Origin: Limnohabitans sp. MORI2
GTDB lineage: Bacteria; Pseudomonadota; Gammaproteobacteria; Burkholderiales; Burkholderiaceae_C
DNA length: 64,000 nucleotides
Direction of reading: 5' to 3'
NCBI RefSeq assembly: GCF_027925025.1
Contig: NZ_AP027058.1
Coordinates: forward strand, 1,736,001-1,800,000
The position numbers and the translations under genes are program-made. Shown here piece by piece: positions 17,347 through 26,463 of the stretch (positions are counted from its first letter, which is position 1; the number at the start of each line of letters is the position of its first letter). The notes beneath the pieces are model-generated. The model was not told the DNA's origin. It was given only the letters and a program-made list of their open reading frames with translations, and searched no databases.

Positions 17347-18618
17347 ATGAAAAATATTCGAATCAATCAATTGGCCTTGGCACTTGGCCTTGCAACGCTG
17401 TGCAGTTTCGCCCAAGCTGGCGATGTTCGCGTCATGTGCTATCAAGATGGCATCGAATGCGATGTCACTGCGGAATTAGCAAAGCGTTTTGAGTCCCAAA
17501 ATCCTGGGACAAAAATCATCATTGACACCGTCCCCTATAAAACGATTGTTGAGCAATTGCCCGTTCAGCTTGCGGCAGGCCAAGGACCCGATATTGCCCG
17601 AGTTACTGATCTCGGCGGCTTATCAAAGTTTTACTTAGATATTTCTAAAGACATCAAAAACCGCAAGAGCCTCGATCAAAACTTCAGCGCCACAGCGCCT
17701 TGGTTAGCGCCCACCGCAGGAGACAAGGGCGTTTATGGGTTCATGTCGCAGCTGACCATGACTGGGCCGTTTGTCAATAAAACTTTGTTTGATCAAGCCA
17801 AAGTCGCATTACCAGGGCCTAAAGCCACATGGGATGAGTGGGTAGAAGCATCGCGCAAAGTAGCCAAGACCACCGAAACCAAAGCCGCAATGGCTTGGGA
17901 TAGGTCAGGCCACCGTTTTGCAGGGCCAGCCATCAGTTATGGCGCCAAAATTTTTGATGCTAGCGGCAATCCCGTGATTGATGCTGGCTACAAAAATGCT
18001 GTGAACAAATTTGTAGGTTGGCACAAAGACGGCACGATGATGCGTGAAGTATGGGCTGGCTCTGGCGGCTCTACTTATGCCTCATCCATCGATGAATTTA
18101 TCAACGGTAATGTCGTCATGGTCCTAGCAGGAAGCTGGCAAATTGGCAATCTTCAAAAGAAAGTCGGTAACAAATTCGACTGGGTTGCAGTCCCTAACCC
18201 TTGCGGCTCAACTGCTTGCTCTGGCATACCAGGTGGCGCTGCATGGGTGGCACTGAAAACCAGCAAATCTCCAAAAGAAACCGCCGCTTTCCTTGAATTC
18301 ATGGCGTCAGAGTCAGCTTATGCTGAATTTACAGCGCGGACCAATAACATTCCAGCGCATGCAGGTCTCGCAAAGAAAGGGGTCAATTACGCTTCAGCTG
18401 ATCCTGCATCAAAGGCGGCACTGGGAGTGTTCAGCGCTGGCGTCGCAAACCTGTCTCCTGTTGCTTATCAATTCCAAGGATACAAATTCAACCGAGCCAT
18501 CATGTTGCCAACTGTGACTCGTGTCACCCAAGCTATTGTGGGCGAGATGAATTCCGACGAAGCCATCAACAAGATCGTGGCGGACATGCAAGACGCCGTC
18601 AAGCAAGCGCAGAAATAA
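17347..18618 (+). CDS. ABC transporter sugar-binding protein (candidate SmoF-like, sulfoquinovosyl-glycerol)
   Basis: A 423-residue periplasmic binding protein (extracellular solute-binding family 1, MalE-like) with signal peptide MKNIRINQLALALGLATLCS, cleavage near FAQA. The start at 17347 has a GGAG site. Characteristic parts: KRFESQNPGTKIIIDTVPYK, AGQGPDIARV, DRSGHRFAGPAISYGAKIF, and VLAGSWQIGNL. Two close cysteine pairs (CYQDGIEC near the mature N-terminus and CGSTAC) may form disulfides. It heads a four-gene importer plus glycosidase operon. In sulfo-SMO clusters the equivalent protein, SmoF, binds sulfoquinovosyl-glycerol; the same ligand is inferred here. Confidence 0.9.
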   Translation: MKNIRINQLALALGLATLCSFAQAGDVRVMCYQDGIECDVTAELAKRFESQNPGTKIIIDTVPYKTIVEQLPVQLAAGQGPDIARVTDLGGLSKFYLDISKDIKNRKSLDQNFSATAPWLAPTAGDKGVYGFMSQLTMTGPFVNKTLFDQAKVALPGPKATWDEWVEASRKVAKTTETKAAMAWDRSGHRFAGPAISYGAKIFDASGNPVIDAGYKNAVNKFVGWHKDGTMMREVWAGSGGSTYASSIDEFINGNVVMVLAGSWQIGNLQKKVGNKFDWVAVPNPCGSTACSGIPGGAAWVALKTSKSPKETAAFLEFMASESAYAEFTARTNNIPAHAGLAKKGVNYASADPASKAALGVFSAGVANLSPVAYQFQGYKFNRAIMLPTVTRVTQAIVGEMNSDEAINKIVADMQDAVKQAQK

Positions 18619-18650
18619 AGATCTAAAACATTTCATTTAGTCAGCCAAGC

Positions 18651-18680
18651 GGGCAGAAGCTATTCGCTTCTGCCCCTTTT
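18651..18680 (+). terminator. Intercistronic hairpin between binding-protein and permease genes
   Basis: A perfect 10-bp stem (18651-18660 with 18666-18675), loop TATTC, followed by CTTTT. Such hairpins after binding-protein genes usually stabilise the upstream mRNA or end most transcripts, so the binding protein is made in excess over the membrane parts. Confidence 0.7.
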
Positions 18681-18696
18681 GGTAAGCCATATTTTT

Positions 18697-19674
18697 ATGA
18701 AATTACTGGGTTTACTCCTAAACTTGCTAGAACCCATCTTTGCCATGGGCCAGCGTTTACTTGGCATCCATCGCTTAGGATGGTTTTTCGTCGCCCCAAA
18801 TTTATTGGTATTCGGTATTTTTTGTTTCTTACCAATCCTAATTAACCTGATTTACGCCACGACTGGCGGCGTCAATTTAATCCCGACTCAACGTCCGTTT
18901 ACTGGTCTTGAAAACTTTCAAATTCTTTTTGAATGCCGAGACTACTTGGATGTTTCATCTTGTCGCAAAGACGTGTTTTGGCGAGCCATCTTCAACACTT
19001 TAAAGTTTAGTTTTTTTCAAGTTGGACTGATGGTTTTGTTCGCCCTCATCACTGCCTTAGTTCTGAACAAAAAGATCCTAGGCCGAGGCTTCTGGCGGGG
19101 TGTTTTCTTTTATCCAGTCTTGTTATCACCCGTCGTGGTCGCGCTCATTTGGAAATGGTTGTTACAAAGCCAAGGAGCCTTCAATGCTGGGTTGGTTGCA
19201 CTTGACCTTGCACCCGTTGAATGGCTGACCCAAGCCAAGCCAGCTTTCTTTTGGGCCATCTTCATTTCCATTTGGGCACATATGGGTTTTTACACGCTCA
19301 TTCTGCTTGCAGGGTTACAAGCAATTCCCAAAGACCTCTACGAAGCTGCACAAATGGACCGTGCTAGCCCATGGCGTACTCTCAGAAAGATCACACTCCC
19401 CTTGCTGATGCCTAATTTAATTGTGGTCTTAGTACTTGCCGCCATTCGCGCAATTCAAATCTTCGATGAGGTATTCGTACTCACAGGGGGTGGGCCTGGC
19501 TCAGCCACCACATTTATCGTGCAGTTCATTTACCAAACTGGCTTTGCAGAACAGATTCACTTGTACGGGCTTGCAGCGGCGGCATCCTTGGCTTTGGCAG
19601 CTTTTCTAATTGTGCTCACACTCGCGCAACTTCGCCTAACTCGTGCCCAAGAATTGGGCCCCAAGGGTAAATGA
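18697..19674 (+). CDS. Sugar ABC transporter permease (MalF-like)
   Basis: A 325-residue inner-membrane permease with about six membrane segments. The cytoplasmic EAA loop, which docks the ATPase, is YEAAQMDRASPWRTLRKITLPLLMP near residues 230-255. Family: carbohydrate permease of the MalF/UgpA type. The ATG at 18697 follows the hairpin that separates it from the binding-protein gene; an in-frame TTG at 18679 lies in that hairpin's T-rich tail and is rejected. The stop is one base from the next permease start. It likely corresponds to SmoG or SmoH of the Agrobacterium cluster; the letters cannot be told apart here. Confidence 0.9.
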   Translation: MKLLGLLLNLLEPIFAMGQRLLGIHRLGWFFVAPNLLVFGIFCFLPILINLIYATTGGVNLIPTQRPFTGLENFQILFECRDYLDVSSCRKDVFWRAIFNTLKFSFFQVGLMVLFALITALVLNKKILGRGFWRGVFFYPVLLSPVVVALIWKWLLQSQGAFNAGLVALDLAPVEWLTQAKPAFFWAIFISIWAHMGFYTLILLAGLQAIPKDLYEAAQMDRASPWRTLRKITLPLLMPNLIVVLVLAAIRAIQIFDEVFVLTGGGPGSATTFIVQFIYQTGFAEQIHLYGLAAAASLALAAFLIVLTLAQLRLTRAQELGPKGK

Positions 19675-19675
19675 C

Positions 19676-20725
19676 ATGAAAATCTTAGAATTTTTACTTC
19701 GCACCCGAGGTCGCCGTAAGCTGCATTGGACCGACACTCTGAGCTATGCCTATTTACTCTTGGGGTTGGTCACAATGTTTGCCCCTGTTTTATGGCTTGT
19801 TTTATCGTCATTTAAATCTGAGGCTGCTATAGCCCAGTTCCCCCCAACCCTGCTGCCTTATGCTCAGAAGACTGTGGAAGTGAGTGGGTACAACCATCCG
19901 TTGCCCTTGTTCAACGTGAACCTAGACGATGGCACAAGCAAAACTCTGGCCCAAGCGAGCCGCATGGGTATATCAGCCATGATGGTAGATCCCGACTCGC
20001 CTGAACAACGTATTCAGGTAAACATCAAACAACGACAGCCTGTCAACGAAATCAAGTGGGCCTGGAACAATTACACCGACTTGTTTAGGAAGTTCGCTTT
20101 TGGAACTTACCTGTGGAATAGCGTTTTCATCACCTTGGTTGCAACGCTGTTAACACTCCTGTTTAATTCAATGGCTGCTTTTGCTCTCTCAAAATATCGC
20201 TTCACTGGTCAAAAGGTTGTGTTTCTATTAATCATTGCCACCCTGATGATCCCACCCACCATCATCTTGGTACCAGTATTTTTAGTGATCAATCAAATCG
20301 GATTACTTAACTCACTGTGGGGCGTGATTTTGCCCGCTGTAGCAACACCCACTGGCGTATTTCTGCTTCGCCAATACATGCTCACAATTCCGGACGAACT
20401 CATCGAGGCAGCGCGTATGGATCACGCCAGTGAATGGCGCATTTATTGGCGGATTATTCTTCCCCTTTCTGCGCCTGCACTTGCCGTGCTGGCAATTTTT
20501 TCAGTGATGTGGCGATGGAATGACTTCTTGCTGCCACTGATCGTGCTCTCGCAAAACGAACATTTCACTCTACAACTCGCGTTGAATTCATTTCAAGGTG
20601 AACTCAATACGCAGTGGCACTATTTACTTGCGATGACGGTGATCACTTTGTTACCTGTCACTTTGGTCTTTGCTTTCTTGCAACGACACATCACAACTGG
20701 TATCGCCAGTGCAGGTGTTAAATAA
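19676..20725 (+). CDS. Sugar ABC transporter permease (MalG-like)
   Basis: A 349-residue inner-membrane permease. After the first membrane segment (residues about 25-45) there is an unusually long periplasmic stretch of roughly 90 residues (about 47-135) before the five-helix core, then the EAA loop ELIEAARMDHASEWRIYWRIILPL. That layout fits the MalG/CUT1 class. The ATG at 19676 starts one base after the stop of the preceding permease, so translation is coupled. The pair forms the channel of the importer. Confidence 0.9.
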   Translation: MKILEFLLRTRGRRKLHWTDTLSYAYLLLGLVTMFAPVLWLVLSSFKSEAAIAQFPPTLLPYAQKTVEVSGYNHPLPLFNVNLDDGTSKTLAQASRMGISAMMVDPDSPEQRIQVNIKQRQPVNEIKWAWNNYTDLFRKFAFGTYLWNSVFITLVATLLTLLFNSMAAFALSKYRFTGQKVVFLLIIATLMIPPTIILVPVFLVINQIGLLNSLWGVILPAVATPTGVFLLRQYMLTIPDELIEAARMDHASEWRIYWRIILPLSAPALAVLAIFSVMWRWNDFLLPLIVLSQNEHFTLQLALNSFQGELNTQWHYLLAMTVITLLPVTLVFAFLQRHITTGIASAGVK

Positions 20726-20748
20726 CTTTTTCATACTAGGTATTTCAC

Positions 20749-21789
20749 GTGTCTACTCTTGAACTTCACGCCATACGCAAAACCTTTGATCAGACACCCG
20801 TCATTCATGGTGTCGACCTGCATGTTGAACATGGAGAATTCATAGTTTTTGTCGGGCCTTCGGGTTGCGGGAAATCCACACTCCTGCGACTCATTGCAGG
20901 TCTAGATGAACCAACTGATGGGCTATTGCGTATCGATGGCGAACAGGTCAATCATCTTGGTGCCGCTGATCGTGGTTGTGCGATGGTCTTTCAGTCCTAT
21001 GCGCTTTACCCTCATATGACGGTTTATGCCAACATGGCATTTGGCCTTGAAAATGCGAAAGTCCCCAACAAAGAAATTGAGCAAAAAGTCCAAGAAGCGG
21101 CAGTCATGTTGCGCCTTGAACACTTGCTTGATCGACGCCCCACACAACTTTCTGGCGGCCAGCGTCAGCGGGTTGCGATTGGTCGGGCTATCGTCAGAAA
21201 TCCAAAGATTTTTTTGTTTGACGAGCCTTTGTCAAATTTAGATGCTGAACTACGGGTATCCATGCGTTCAGAGCTTCGCGAACTTCACCGTCGGTTAGGT
21301 GTGACGATGATCTATGTGACACATGATCAAGTCGAAGCAATGACTATGGCGGATCGAATCGTTGTTTTACGTGCCGGACGCGTGGAACAAGTCGGAACGC
21401 CAGAGTCCCTCTACCAAAAACCGTGCAATGTATTTGTAGCTGGATTTATTGGTAGCCCTCGGATGAATTTATTCAGTTATCGGGTGACATCAGGTTGTCC
21501 ATCATTAAGCGCTTTGCTGCCAGCAGGCATACACCAAGTTGGCGTTCGCCCAGAGCATTGGATTCCCGCAGACGCATCTGATGGGCTAGCGATGACAGTC
21601 TTGTCTTCAGAATACCTTGGCGCTCAACGACTAGTTGTCGCTGAACTTGAAGACAAAACACGTGTGGAGCTACTAGTAGATGCGGGTCTGCAGATGCCTA
21701 TCAGGGAGCTTGTACACCTCAAAGCTCACCCCGATCACATACATGCTTTTGACGATCAAGGGCAACGCATTAATTCGGAGACGAAATGA
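20749..21789 (+). CDS. Sugar ABC transporter ATP-binding protein (MalK/UgpC-like)
   Basis: A 346-residue ATPase starting at GTG 20749. Walker A is GPSGCGKST, the signature is [10 protein letters not shown], Walker B is [11 protein letters not shown] and the switch is [12 protein letters not shown]. Residues beyond about 235 are an MOI/TOBE-type regulatory domain as in MalK. It powers the import complex encoded just upstream. Its stop overlaps the start of the GH31 gene (ATGA), tying sugar uptake to glycoside hydrolysis. It probably corresponds to SmoE. Confidence 0.93.
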   Translation: MSTLELHAIRKTFDQTPVIHGVDLHVEHGEFIVFVGPSGCGKSTLLRLIAGLDEPTDGLLRIDGEQVNHLGAADRGCAMVFQSYALYPHMTVYANMAFGLENAKVPNKEIEQKVQEAAVMLRLEHLLDRRPTQLSGGQRQRVAIGRAIVRNPKIFLFDEPLSNLDAELRVSMRSELRELHRRLGVTMIYVTHDQVEAMTMADRIVVLRAGRVEQVGTPESLYQKPCNVFVAGFIGSPRMNLFSYRVTSGCPSLSALLPAGIHQVGVRPEHWIPADASDGLAMTVLSSEYLGAQRLVVAELEDKTRVELLVDAGLQMPIRELVHLKAHPDHIHAFDDQGQRINSETK

Positions 21790-23948
21790 CCCCCGTTCAA
21801 TCAGAGGCATGGCAAGTCCATCCTGGCAATTCGCAAAGTGATGCTCATGCGAAATTAGCGGGTGGCGATCGATTGGATATGGTGTTTCTGTCAGACACAA
21901 TGGCGCGGGTTTACTGGCATCCTTCGAGCGGTTTTCGTGAACCACGCACATGGGCCATCGCGCCCACACACGACCATCGGGTTCAAGATGTTCCGTGGGA
22001 GGGCCGCTCACGATCGAGCCTCGAAGGTTTTGAAAGACCAAGCATCATCCACACTTCAGAACACACGATCAGCACTAGACGACTCAAAGCGAGTTTTGAA
22101 GGAGGAAACGGATTGCCAGTTCGTGTCATTTGGCGAGATGCACAATCAGACCAAGTGATCTTGCAAGACCGTGTGACCTCAGCCTACTTGCATGAAAAAA
22201 GAACGGGGCTTGTTCGCCACAGTGTCGTGCGAGACCCCAACGAATACTTCTTCGGCCTAGGTGACAAAACTGGCCCGCTCAATTTGCATGGCAGGCGATT
22301 GCGTTGCATGGGTCAGGATGCCATCGGATACGACGCTCACTCAGGTGATCCACTCTATAAACACTGGCCGTTTGTCATCACTCGAACTATTGATGGTTTG
22401 TGGACAGGCATTTACTACGATACGTTGTCTGCCTGCACATTTGACCTAGGTTGTGAACATGACAATTACCACGGACTGTTTCGCAGCGTTGACATCGACG
22501 ACGGAGACTTGGATTACTACTTCATGCTGGGAACAACCCCAGCAGAGGTGGTGGCTCAGTTTGTTCAATTGATCGGAGGCAGCCACTTACCCCCCCGATG
22601 GACCTTGGGTTTCGCACAAACAGCAATGGGCTTGGCTGACGCGCCGGATGCTCAAGATCAACTGGATGCATTCATCGACGAATGTCAACGCCACAAAGTT
22701 CCTATCTCTGCTTTTCACTATGGTTCTGGCTATTCGAGTAGGGGAAAACAGCGTTATGTTTTTACTTGGAATCGCTCTAAGTTTCCTGACCCCAAACGGC
22801 TGAATGAAAAGTTTCGTGGCGCCAACCTTAAACTGGTGGCCAATTTGAAACCCTGCCTCTTAGATGACCATCCAGCCTACTCGAAATTGGCAAAAGAGCA
22901 TGCTTTTATCGAGCATGAAAACACGCACCAACCTGTGGTTGAACCCTACTGGGATGGGCAAGGGTCACACCTCGATTTCACTCGACCAAACGCAGTTAAG
23001 TGGTGGCAAGAACAACTAAGAAGCCAAATTTTGGATTACGGCATTCAAGTAGGTTGGAACGATAACAACGAATACGCCATTGCAGCTGAAGATGCGTTCA
23101 GTGCAGGCTGGGGGAAAGCTATCCCGATGCACCGAAGTCGCCCTTTGCATGCATTGCTGATGACGAGAGCGAGCTTCGAGGCGCAACGTGAAGACCTCAT
23201 TGCCAATCCAGACCGTGACCATCTTTTTACTGTGACACGTGCAGGCCCTCCGGGTATCCAGCGCTATGCTCAAACTTGGTCGGGGGATAACACCACTAGC
23301 TGGAAAACGCTCAAATGGAATATCCGAACAGGCTTGCAAATGAGCCTATCTGGCATGTTCAACGTGGGGCACGATGTAGGCGGTTTTTTTGGCCCCGTGC
23401 CTGATCCCGAGCTGTTTCTTCGCTGGGTTCAAGCCTGTGCGCTGAATCCTCGCATGGTAATGAACTCTTGGAAAGAAGGAAACGTCAGCAATCTGCCTTG
23501 GATGCATCCAGAGGTGACTGATGCAATTCGCAGCACCATTGAGTTGCGATATCGACTCATGCCTTATCTCTGGGCTTGCTTTGAAGCAGCTTGCTCCACT
23601 CATCAACCTATCATTCGGCCAACATTTTTTGATTTTCCAGACGATCAAAATTGCTTGAATGACTGCGATGAATTCATGTTAGGCGAGGCCCTTTTAGTAG
23701 CCCCGGTAGTGGGGCCTGGCGCAAACACCCGAAAACTCTATCTACCCAAACTTCCAGATGGACAGCGGTGGTTCAATTTCCACACGCGAGAAGCATACCC
23801 AAGTGGTTCAATAGCTGAACTAGATGCCCCAATGTCCCTTCTTCCGCTTCTTGTACGAGAGGGCAAGTCCATTGAGGTGTCAGCTCCAAAACCAGGGGCC
23901 GTGGCACACCACGATGACCCCGTAGTAGAGGTTTTACGCTTCAACTGA
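21786..23948 (+). CDS. GH31 family alpha-glycosidase (not obviously the classical sulfoquinovosidase subgroup)
   Basis: A 720-residue GH31 enzyme with no signal peptide, so cytoplasmic. The N-terminal beta-sandwich is followed by the (beta/alpha)8 barrel; the nucleophile is Asp426 in GWNDNNEY and the acid/base Asp501 in [10 protein letters not shown], with the downstream [10 protein letters not shown] motif. The WNDNNE surroundings fit GH31 alpha-glucosidase subgroups. From memory, YihQ/SmoI sulfoquinovosidases have a different nucleophile context and sulfonate-binding Arg/Trp residues that I cannot place here. It is last in the importer operon (ATGA overlap). It may cleave sulfoquinovosyl-glycerol, or a co-imported alpha-glucoside such as glucosylglycerol. 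Confidence 0.9.
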   Translation: MTPVQSEAWQVHPGNSQSDAHAKLAGGDRLDMVFLSDTMARVYWHPSSGFREPRTWAIAPTHDHRVQDVPWEGRSRSSLEGFERPSIIHTSEHTISTRRLKASFEGGNGLPVRVIWRDAQSDQVILQDRVTSAYLHEKRTGLVRHSVVRDPNEYFFGLGDKTGPLNLHGRRLRCMGQDAIGYDAHSGDPLYKHWPFVITRTIDGLWTGIYYDTLSACTFDLGCEHDNYHGLFRSVDIDDGDLDYYFMLGTTPAEVVAQFVQLIGGSHLPPRWTLGFAQTAMGLADAPDAQDQLDAFIDECQRHKVPISAFHYGSGYSSRGKQRYVFTWNRSKFPDPKRLNEKFRGANLKLVANLKPCLLDDHPAYSKLAKEHAFIEHENTHQPVVEPYWDGQGSHLDFTRPNAVKWWQEQLRSQILDYGIQVGWNDNNEYAIAAEDAFSAGWGKAIPMHRSRPLHALLMTRASFEAQREDLIANPDRDHLFTVTRAGPPGIQRYAQTWSGDNTTSWKTLKWNIRTGLQMSLSGMFNVGHDVGGFFGPVPDPELFLRWVQACALNPRMVMNSWKEGNVSNLPWMHPEVTDAIRSTIELRYRLMPYLWACFEAACSTHQPIIRPTFFDFPDDQNCLNDCDEFMLGEALLVAPVVGPGANTRKLYLPKLPDGQRWFNFHTREAYPSGSIAELDAPMSLLPLLVREGKSIEVSAPKPGAVAHHDDPVVEVLRFN

Positions 23949-23954
23949 TGGCGG

Positions 23955-23978
23955 ATGAGTTTGCATCTGCAAATTCAT
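23955..23978. terminator. Imperfect hairpin between convergent GH31 and scoB genes
   Basis: An 11-bp inverted repeat with one G-T pair (23955-23965 and 23968-23978) and a tight loop fills the 39-base convergent gap. No T run follows on either strand, so it is a weak terminator candidate. Confidence 0.35.
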
Positions 23979-23987
23979 TTCCATCCA

Positions 23988-24629
23988 TCAAAAGACCAGC
24001 TTTACACCAGTTTTCGATTGGATGAATTCTGGGGTTACCCCTTCTGCCAACTCAACGACCTTCAAGCCTTCAGGGGTTACATCCATCACCCCTAAATCAG
24101 TGATGATGCGATCCACCACGCCCACGCCTGTCAAAGGCAAGGTGCACTGATGCAAGATTTTCAAATCTTCGGTGCCATCTTTTTTCTTGGCCACGTGTTC
24201 CATCAACACGATCACGCGCTTGACGCCCGCGACCAAATCCATCGCGCCGCCCATGCCTTTGATCATCTTGCCGGGGATCATCCAGTTGGCCAAATCGCCC
24301 TTCTCGCTCACTTGCATCGCGCCAAGGATTGAGAGGTTGATCTTGCCGCCACGGATCATGGCAAACGATTGATCGCTGCCAAAAATAGCCGAGCCTTTGA
24401 TGGTGGTCACGGTTTGTTTGCCTGCGTTGATAAGGTCAGCGTCGACTTCATCTTCATAGGGGAACGGGCCAATGCCGAGCATGCCGTTTTCGCTTTGCAG
24501 CCACACTTCCACGTGATCGGGCACATGGTTAGCCACCAGCGTAGGGATGCCGATGCCCAGGTTCACATAAAAACCGTCTTGCAGTTCGCTTGCCGCGCGT
24601 GCGGCCATTTCGTCTTGAGTCCAAGCCAT
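23988..24629 (-). CDS. scoB: 3-oxoacid CoA-transferase subunit B
   Basis: Small subunit of succinyl-CoA:3-ketoacid CoA-transferase, which moves CoA between succinyl-CoA and acetoacetate. The 213 residues show [13 protein letters not shown] and the catalytic glutamate Glu47 in [14 protein letters not shown], then [17 protein letters not shown]. It is encoded 12 bases downstream of subunit A. The GC content returns to the high flank level here, so this marks the end of the sulfosugar island. Confidence 0.95.
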   Translation of the reverse strand: MAWTQDEMAARAASELQDGFYVNLGIGIPTLVANHVPDHVEVWLQSENGMLGIGPFPYEDEVDADLINAGKQTVTTIKGSAIFGSDQSFAMIRGGKINLSILGAMQVSEKGDLANWMIPGKMIKGMGGAMDLVAGVKRVIVLMEHVAKKKDGTEDLKILHQCTLPLTGVGVVDRIITDLGVMDVTPEGLKVVELAEGVTPEFIQSKTGVKLVF

Positions 24630-24641
24630 GATGGTGTGTCC

Positions 24642-25343
24642 TTATTTGCGGTCGCGGGTGGTGCGCTTTTCAATGCGCTTCTCGGGCGTGGGGTTGTGCA
24701 CGATGCGGTGCACATAAATGCCAGGCAAGTGAATGTCGTCGGGGGCCAACTCGCCCGTGGCCACAATGCGCTCAACTTCGACCACGCAAATCTTGCCAGC
24801 AGTGGCGGCTGCGGGGTTGAAGTTGCGCGCGGTCATGTTGAAGCGCAGGTTGCCTGAGCGGTCAGCCACATCGGCCTTGATGAGCGACACCTCGGGCACC
24901 AAGGAGTGCTCCATCACGTAGGTTTCGCCATTGAATTCGCGCAACTCTTTGCCTTCGGCCACCACAGTGCCCACACCGGTTTTGGTGAAGAAGGCGGGAA
25001 TGCCTGCACCGCCCGCGCGCAGCTTTTCAGCCAGCGTGCCTTGGGGCGTGAATTCGAGCTCCAACTCGCCAGAGAGGTATTGGCGTTCGAACTCTTTGTT
25101 CTCGCCCACGTAGCTGGAAATCATTTTTTTGATTTGGCGGGTTTCGAGCAACTTGCCCAAACCAAAGCCGTCCACGCCAGCGTTGTTAGAAACCACGGTC
25201 AAGTCCTTCACGCCCGTGTCGCGCAAGGCGTCAATCAAGGCTTCAGGAATGCCACACAAGCCAAAACCACCCACAGCCATCAGCTGGCCGTCGGCCACGA
25301 TGTCTTTGAGTGCTTCAGCAGCAGAAGGGAAAACTTTGTTCAA
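24642..25343 (-). CDS. scoA: 3-oxoacid CoA-transferase subunit A
   Basis: A 233-residue CoA-transferase subunit with the CoA-binding signature ([20 protein letters not shown]), [11 protein letters not shown] and the C-terminal RTTRDRK. The start is TTG at 25343: it gives the family N-terminus [15 protein letters not shown] and has a GGAG site nine bases upstream; no ATG fits. With scoB it links ketone-body or polyhydroxybutyrate metabolism to the TCA cycle. It is divergent from a PAS-LuxR regulator across a large inverted repeat, which is a likely control point. Confidence 0.94.
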   Translation of the reverse strand: MNKVFPSAAEALKDIVADGQLMAVGGFGLCGIPEALIDALRDTGVKDLTVVSNNAGVDGFGLGKLLETRQIKKMISSYVGENKEFERQYLSGELELEFTPQGTLAEKLRAGGAGIPAFFTKTGVGTVVAEGKELREFNGETYVMEHSLVPEVSLIKADVADRSGNLRFNMTARNFNPAAATAGKICVVEVERIVATGELAPDDIHLPGIYVHRIVHNPTPEKRIEKRTTRDRK

Positions 25344-25374
25344 GGGATGCTCCAGTCAAAGTACAACAGAATGC

Positions 25375-25416
25375 GCTTACGATACTACGTATTGAGATAC
25401 GTAGTTTTTCGTAAGC
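25375..25416. promoter_or_regulatory. Two-tier inverted repeat between scoA and the PAS-LuxR gene
   Basis: Inner arms ACTACGTAT (25384-25392) and ATACGTAGT (25397-25405) around TGAG, nested in outer arms GCTTACG (25375-25381) and CGTAAGC (25410-25416). All 16 arm pairs are perfect. It lies 31 bases upstream of scoA and 22 bases upstream of the regulator start, so a bound protein could control both. It is too symmetric to be chance and lacks a terminator T run. Confidence 0.7.
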
Positions 25417-25438
25417 ACAGACCCCCTAGACCCCATCC

Positions 25439-25990
25439 ATGATTGATTACCGCCAAGCCTTTGACCTCGCCCCCGTGGGCTTGGTGCTGTCTCGCAACCG
25501 CCAAATGGTGGATTGCAACCAGCACGTGTGCGACATGTTTGGGGCCACGCGTGAGCAGCTGATTGGTCAGTCGTTTCAAGTGCTTTACCCCAGTGCAGAT
25601 GAATACGAACGCACGGGTGCACGCATCAAACTCAGCCTCAACGCCAAAGGTCTGTACGCAGACGATCGTTTGATGAAGCGCATTGATGGCCGCTTCAAAG
25701 GCGAGCCGTTTTGGTGCCATGTGACGGGCCGGGCGTTGAATTTAGAGTCGCCACATGAGGCTGGCATTTGGAGTTTTGAAGACCTCAGCGCCACGCGCCC
25801 CGTGCGCGCCGAACTGACAGCACGTGAGCGCGAGGTGGCGGCCTTCTTGATGGAGGGCATGACCTCCAAAGAAATCGGCAAAGTGCTTGGCATCAGTCAC
25901 CGCACGGTAGAAATTTACCGCGCCAAACTGATGCGCAAATACAAAGCCTCCACCACCGCAGACCTGGTGCACAAGCTGGTGGTGGGCTGA
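25439..25990 (+). CDS. PAS-domain LuxR-type transcriptional regulator
   Basis: A 183-residue single-chain sensor-regulator. Residues about 1-115 are a PAS domain (LAPVGLVLSRNRQMVDCNQHVCDMF and the RALNLESP region); residues about 122-183 are a LuxR/GerE helix-turn-helix (LTAREREVAAFLMEGMTSKEIGKVLGISHRTVEIYRAKLM). It has no receiver domain, so it should sense a small ligand directly. It is divergent from scoAB. The PAS ligand is unknown; an acyl-CoA metabolite or short-chain acid is a reasonable guess from context only. Confidence 0.87.
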   Translation: MIDYRQAFDLAPVGLVLSRNRQMVDCNQHVCDMFGATREQLIGQSFQVLYPSADEYERTGARIKLSLNAKGLYADDRLMKRIDGRFKGEPFWCHVTGRALNLESPHEAGIWSFEDLSATRPVRAELTAREREVAAFLMEGMTSKEIGKVLGISHRTVEIYRAKLMRKYKASTTADLVHKLVVG

Positions 25991-25998
25991 ACGCCTGC

Positions 25999-26397
25999 TT
26001 AGGATTGAGGCGCGTCCACCACTTCTGCAGCGGCGCGAAAGCCTTCGACGGCTGTCGGCACACCACAGTAAATCGCCGCATGCAACAACACCTCTTGCAA
26101 CTCTTCTTTGGTTGCCCCGTTGTTCAACGCACCGCGCACATGCCCTTTGAGTTCATGTGATCTTCCCAATGCGGTCAGCATGGCCACCGTGATGAGGCTG
26201 CGGGTTTTCAAATCCAACACACCGCGCTGCCATGTGTCACCCCAAGCAGCACGCGTGATGTGGTGCTGCATGGGCTCAGTGAAGTCGGTCATGCCACCAA
26301 ATGCCTTGTCGACAAATGGCTTACCCATGACTTGGGTACGCATGGCCAAACCTTTTTGAAACGCCTCATCCGAGGGCAACGATTTTTTGTCTGTCAT
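25999..26397 (-). CDS. Carboxymuconolactone decarboxylase-family protein
   Basis: A 132-residue AhpD-fold protein of the carboxymuconolactone decarboxylase family: TRSLITVAMLTALGRSHELKGH and the ending EVLLHAAIYCGVPTAVEGFRAA. PcaC itself acts on 4-carboxymuconolactone in the protocatechuate pathway; no other pca genes are near, so PcaC function is uncertain. The ATG at 26397 gives the typical N-terminus; an extension to 26427 is possible. It is convergent with the PAS-LuxR gene and divergent from another AhpD-fold gene, a pairing that may reflect peroxide defence. Confidence 0.85.
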   Translation of the reverse strand: MTDKKSLPSDEAFQKGLAMRTQVMGKPFVDKAFGGMTDFTEPMQHHITRAAWGDTWQRGVLDLKTRSLITVAMLTALGRSHELKGHVRGALNNGATKEELQEVLLHAAIYCGVPTAVEGFRAAAEVVDAPQS

Positions 26398-26463
26398 CTG
26401 TGTTCCTTCTCCGCAAAATCTTGCCAAGCATAATCGCTGCCAAATTTGAATAACGGAGACTCC

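Noticed and set aside
23949..23990. Right-end attachment site (copy of the tRNA-Gly 3-prime end)
   Set aside because: No match to the T-arm/acceptor end was found near the right edge, and no integrase gene exists in the block.
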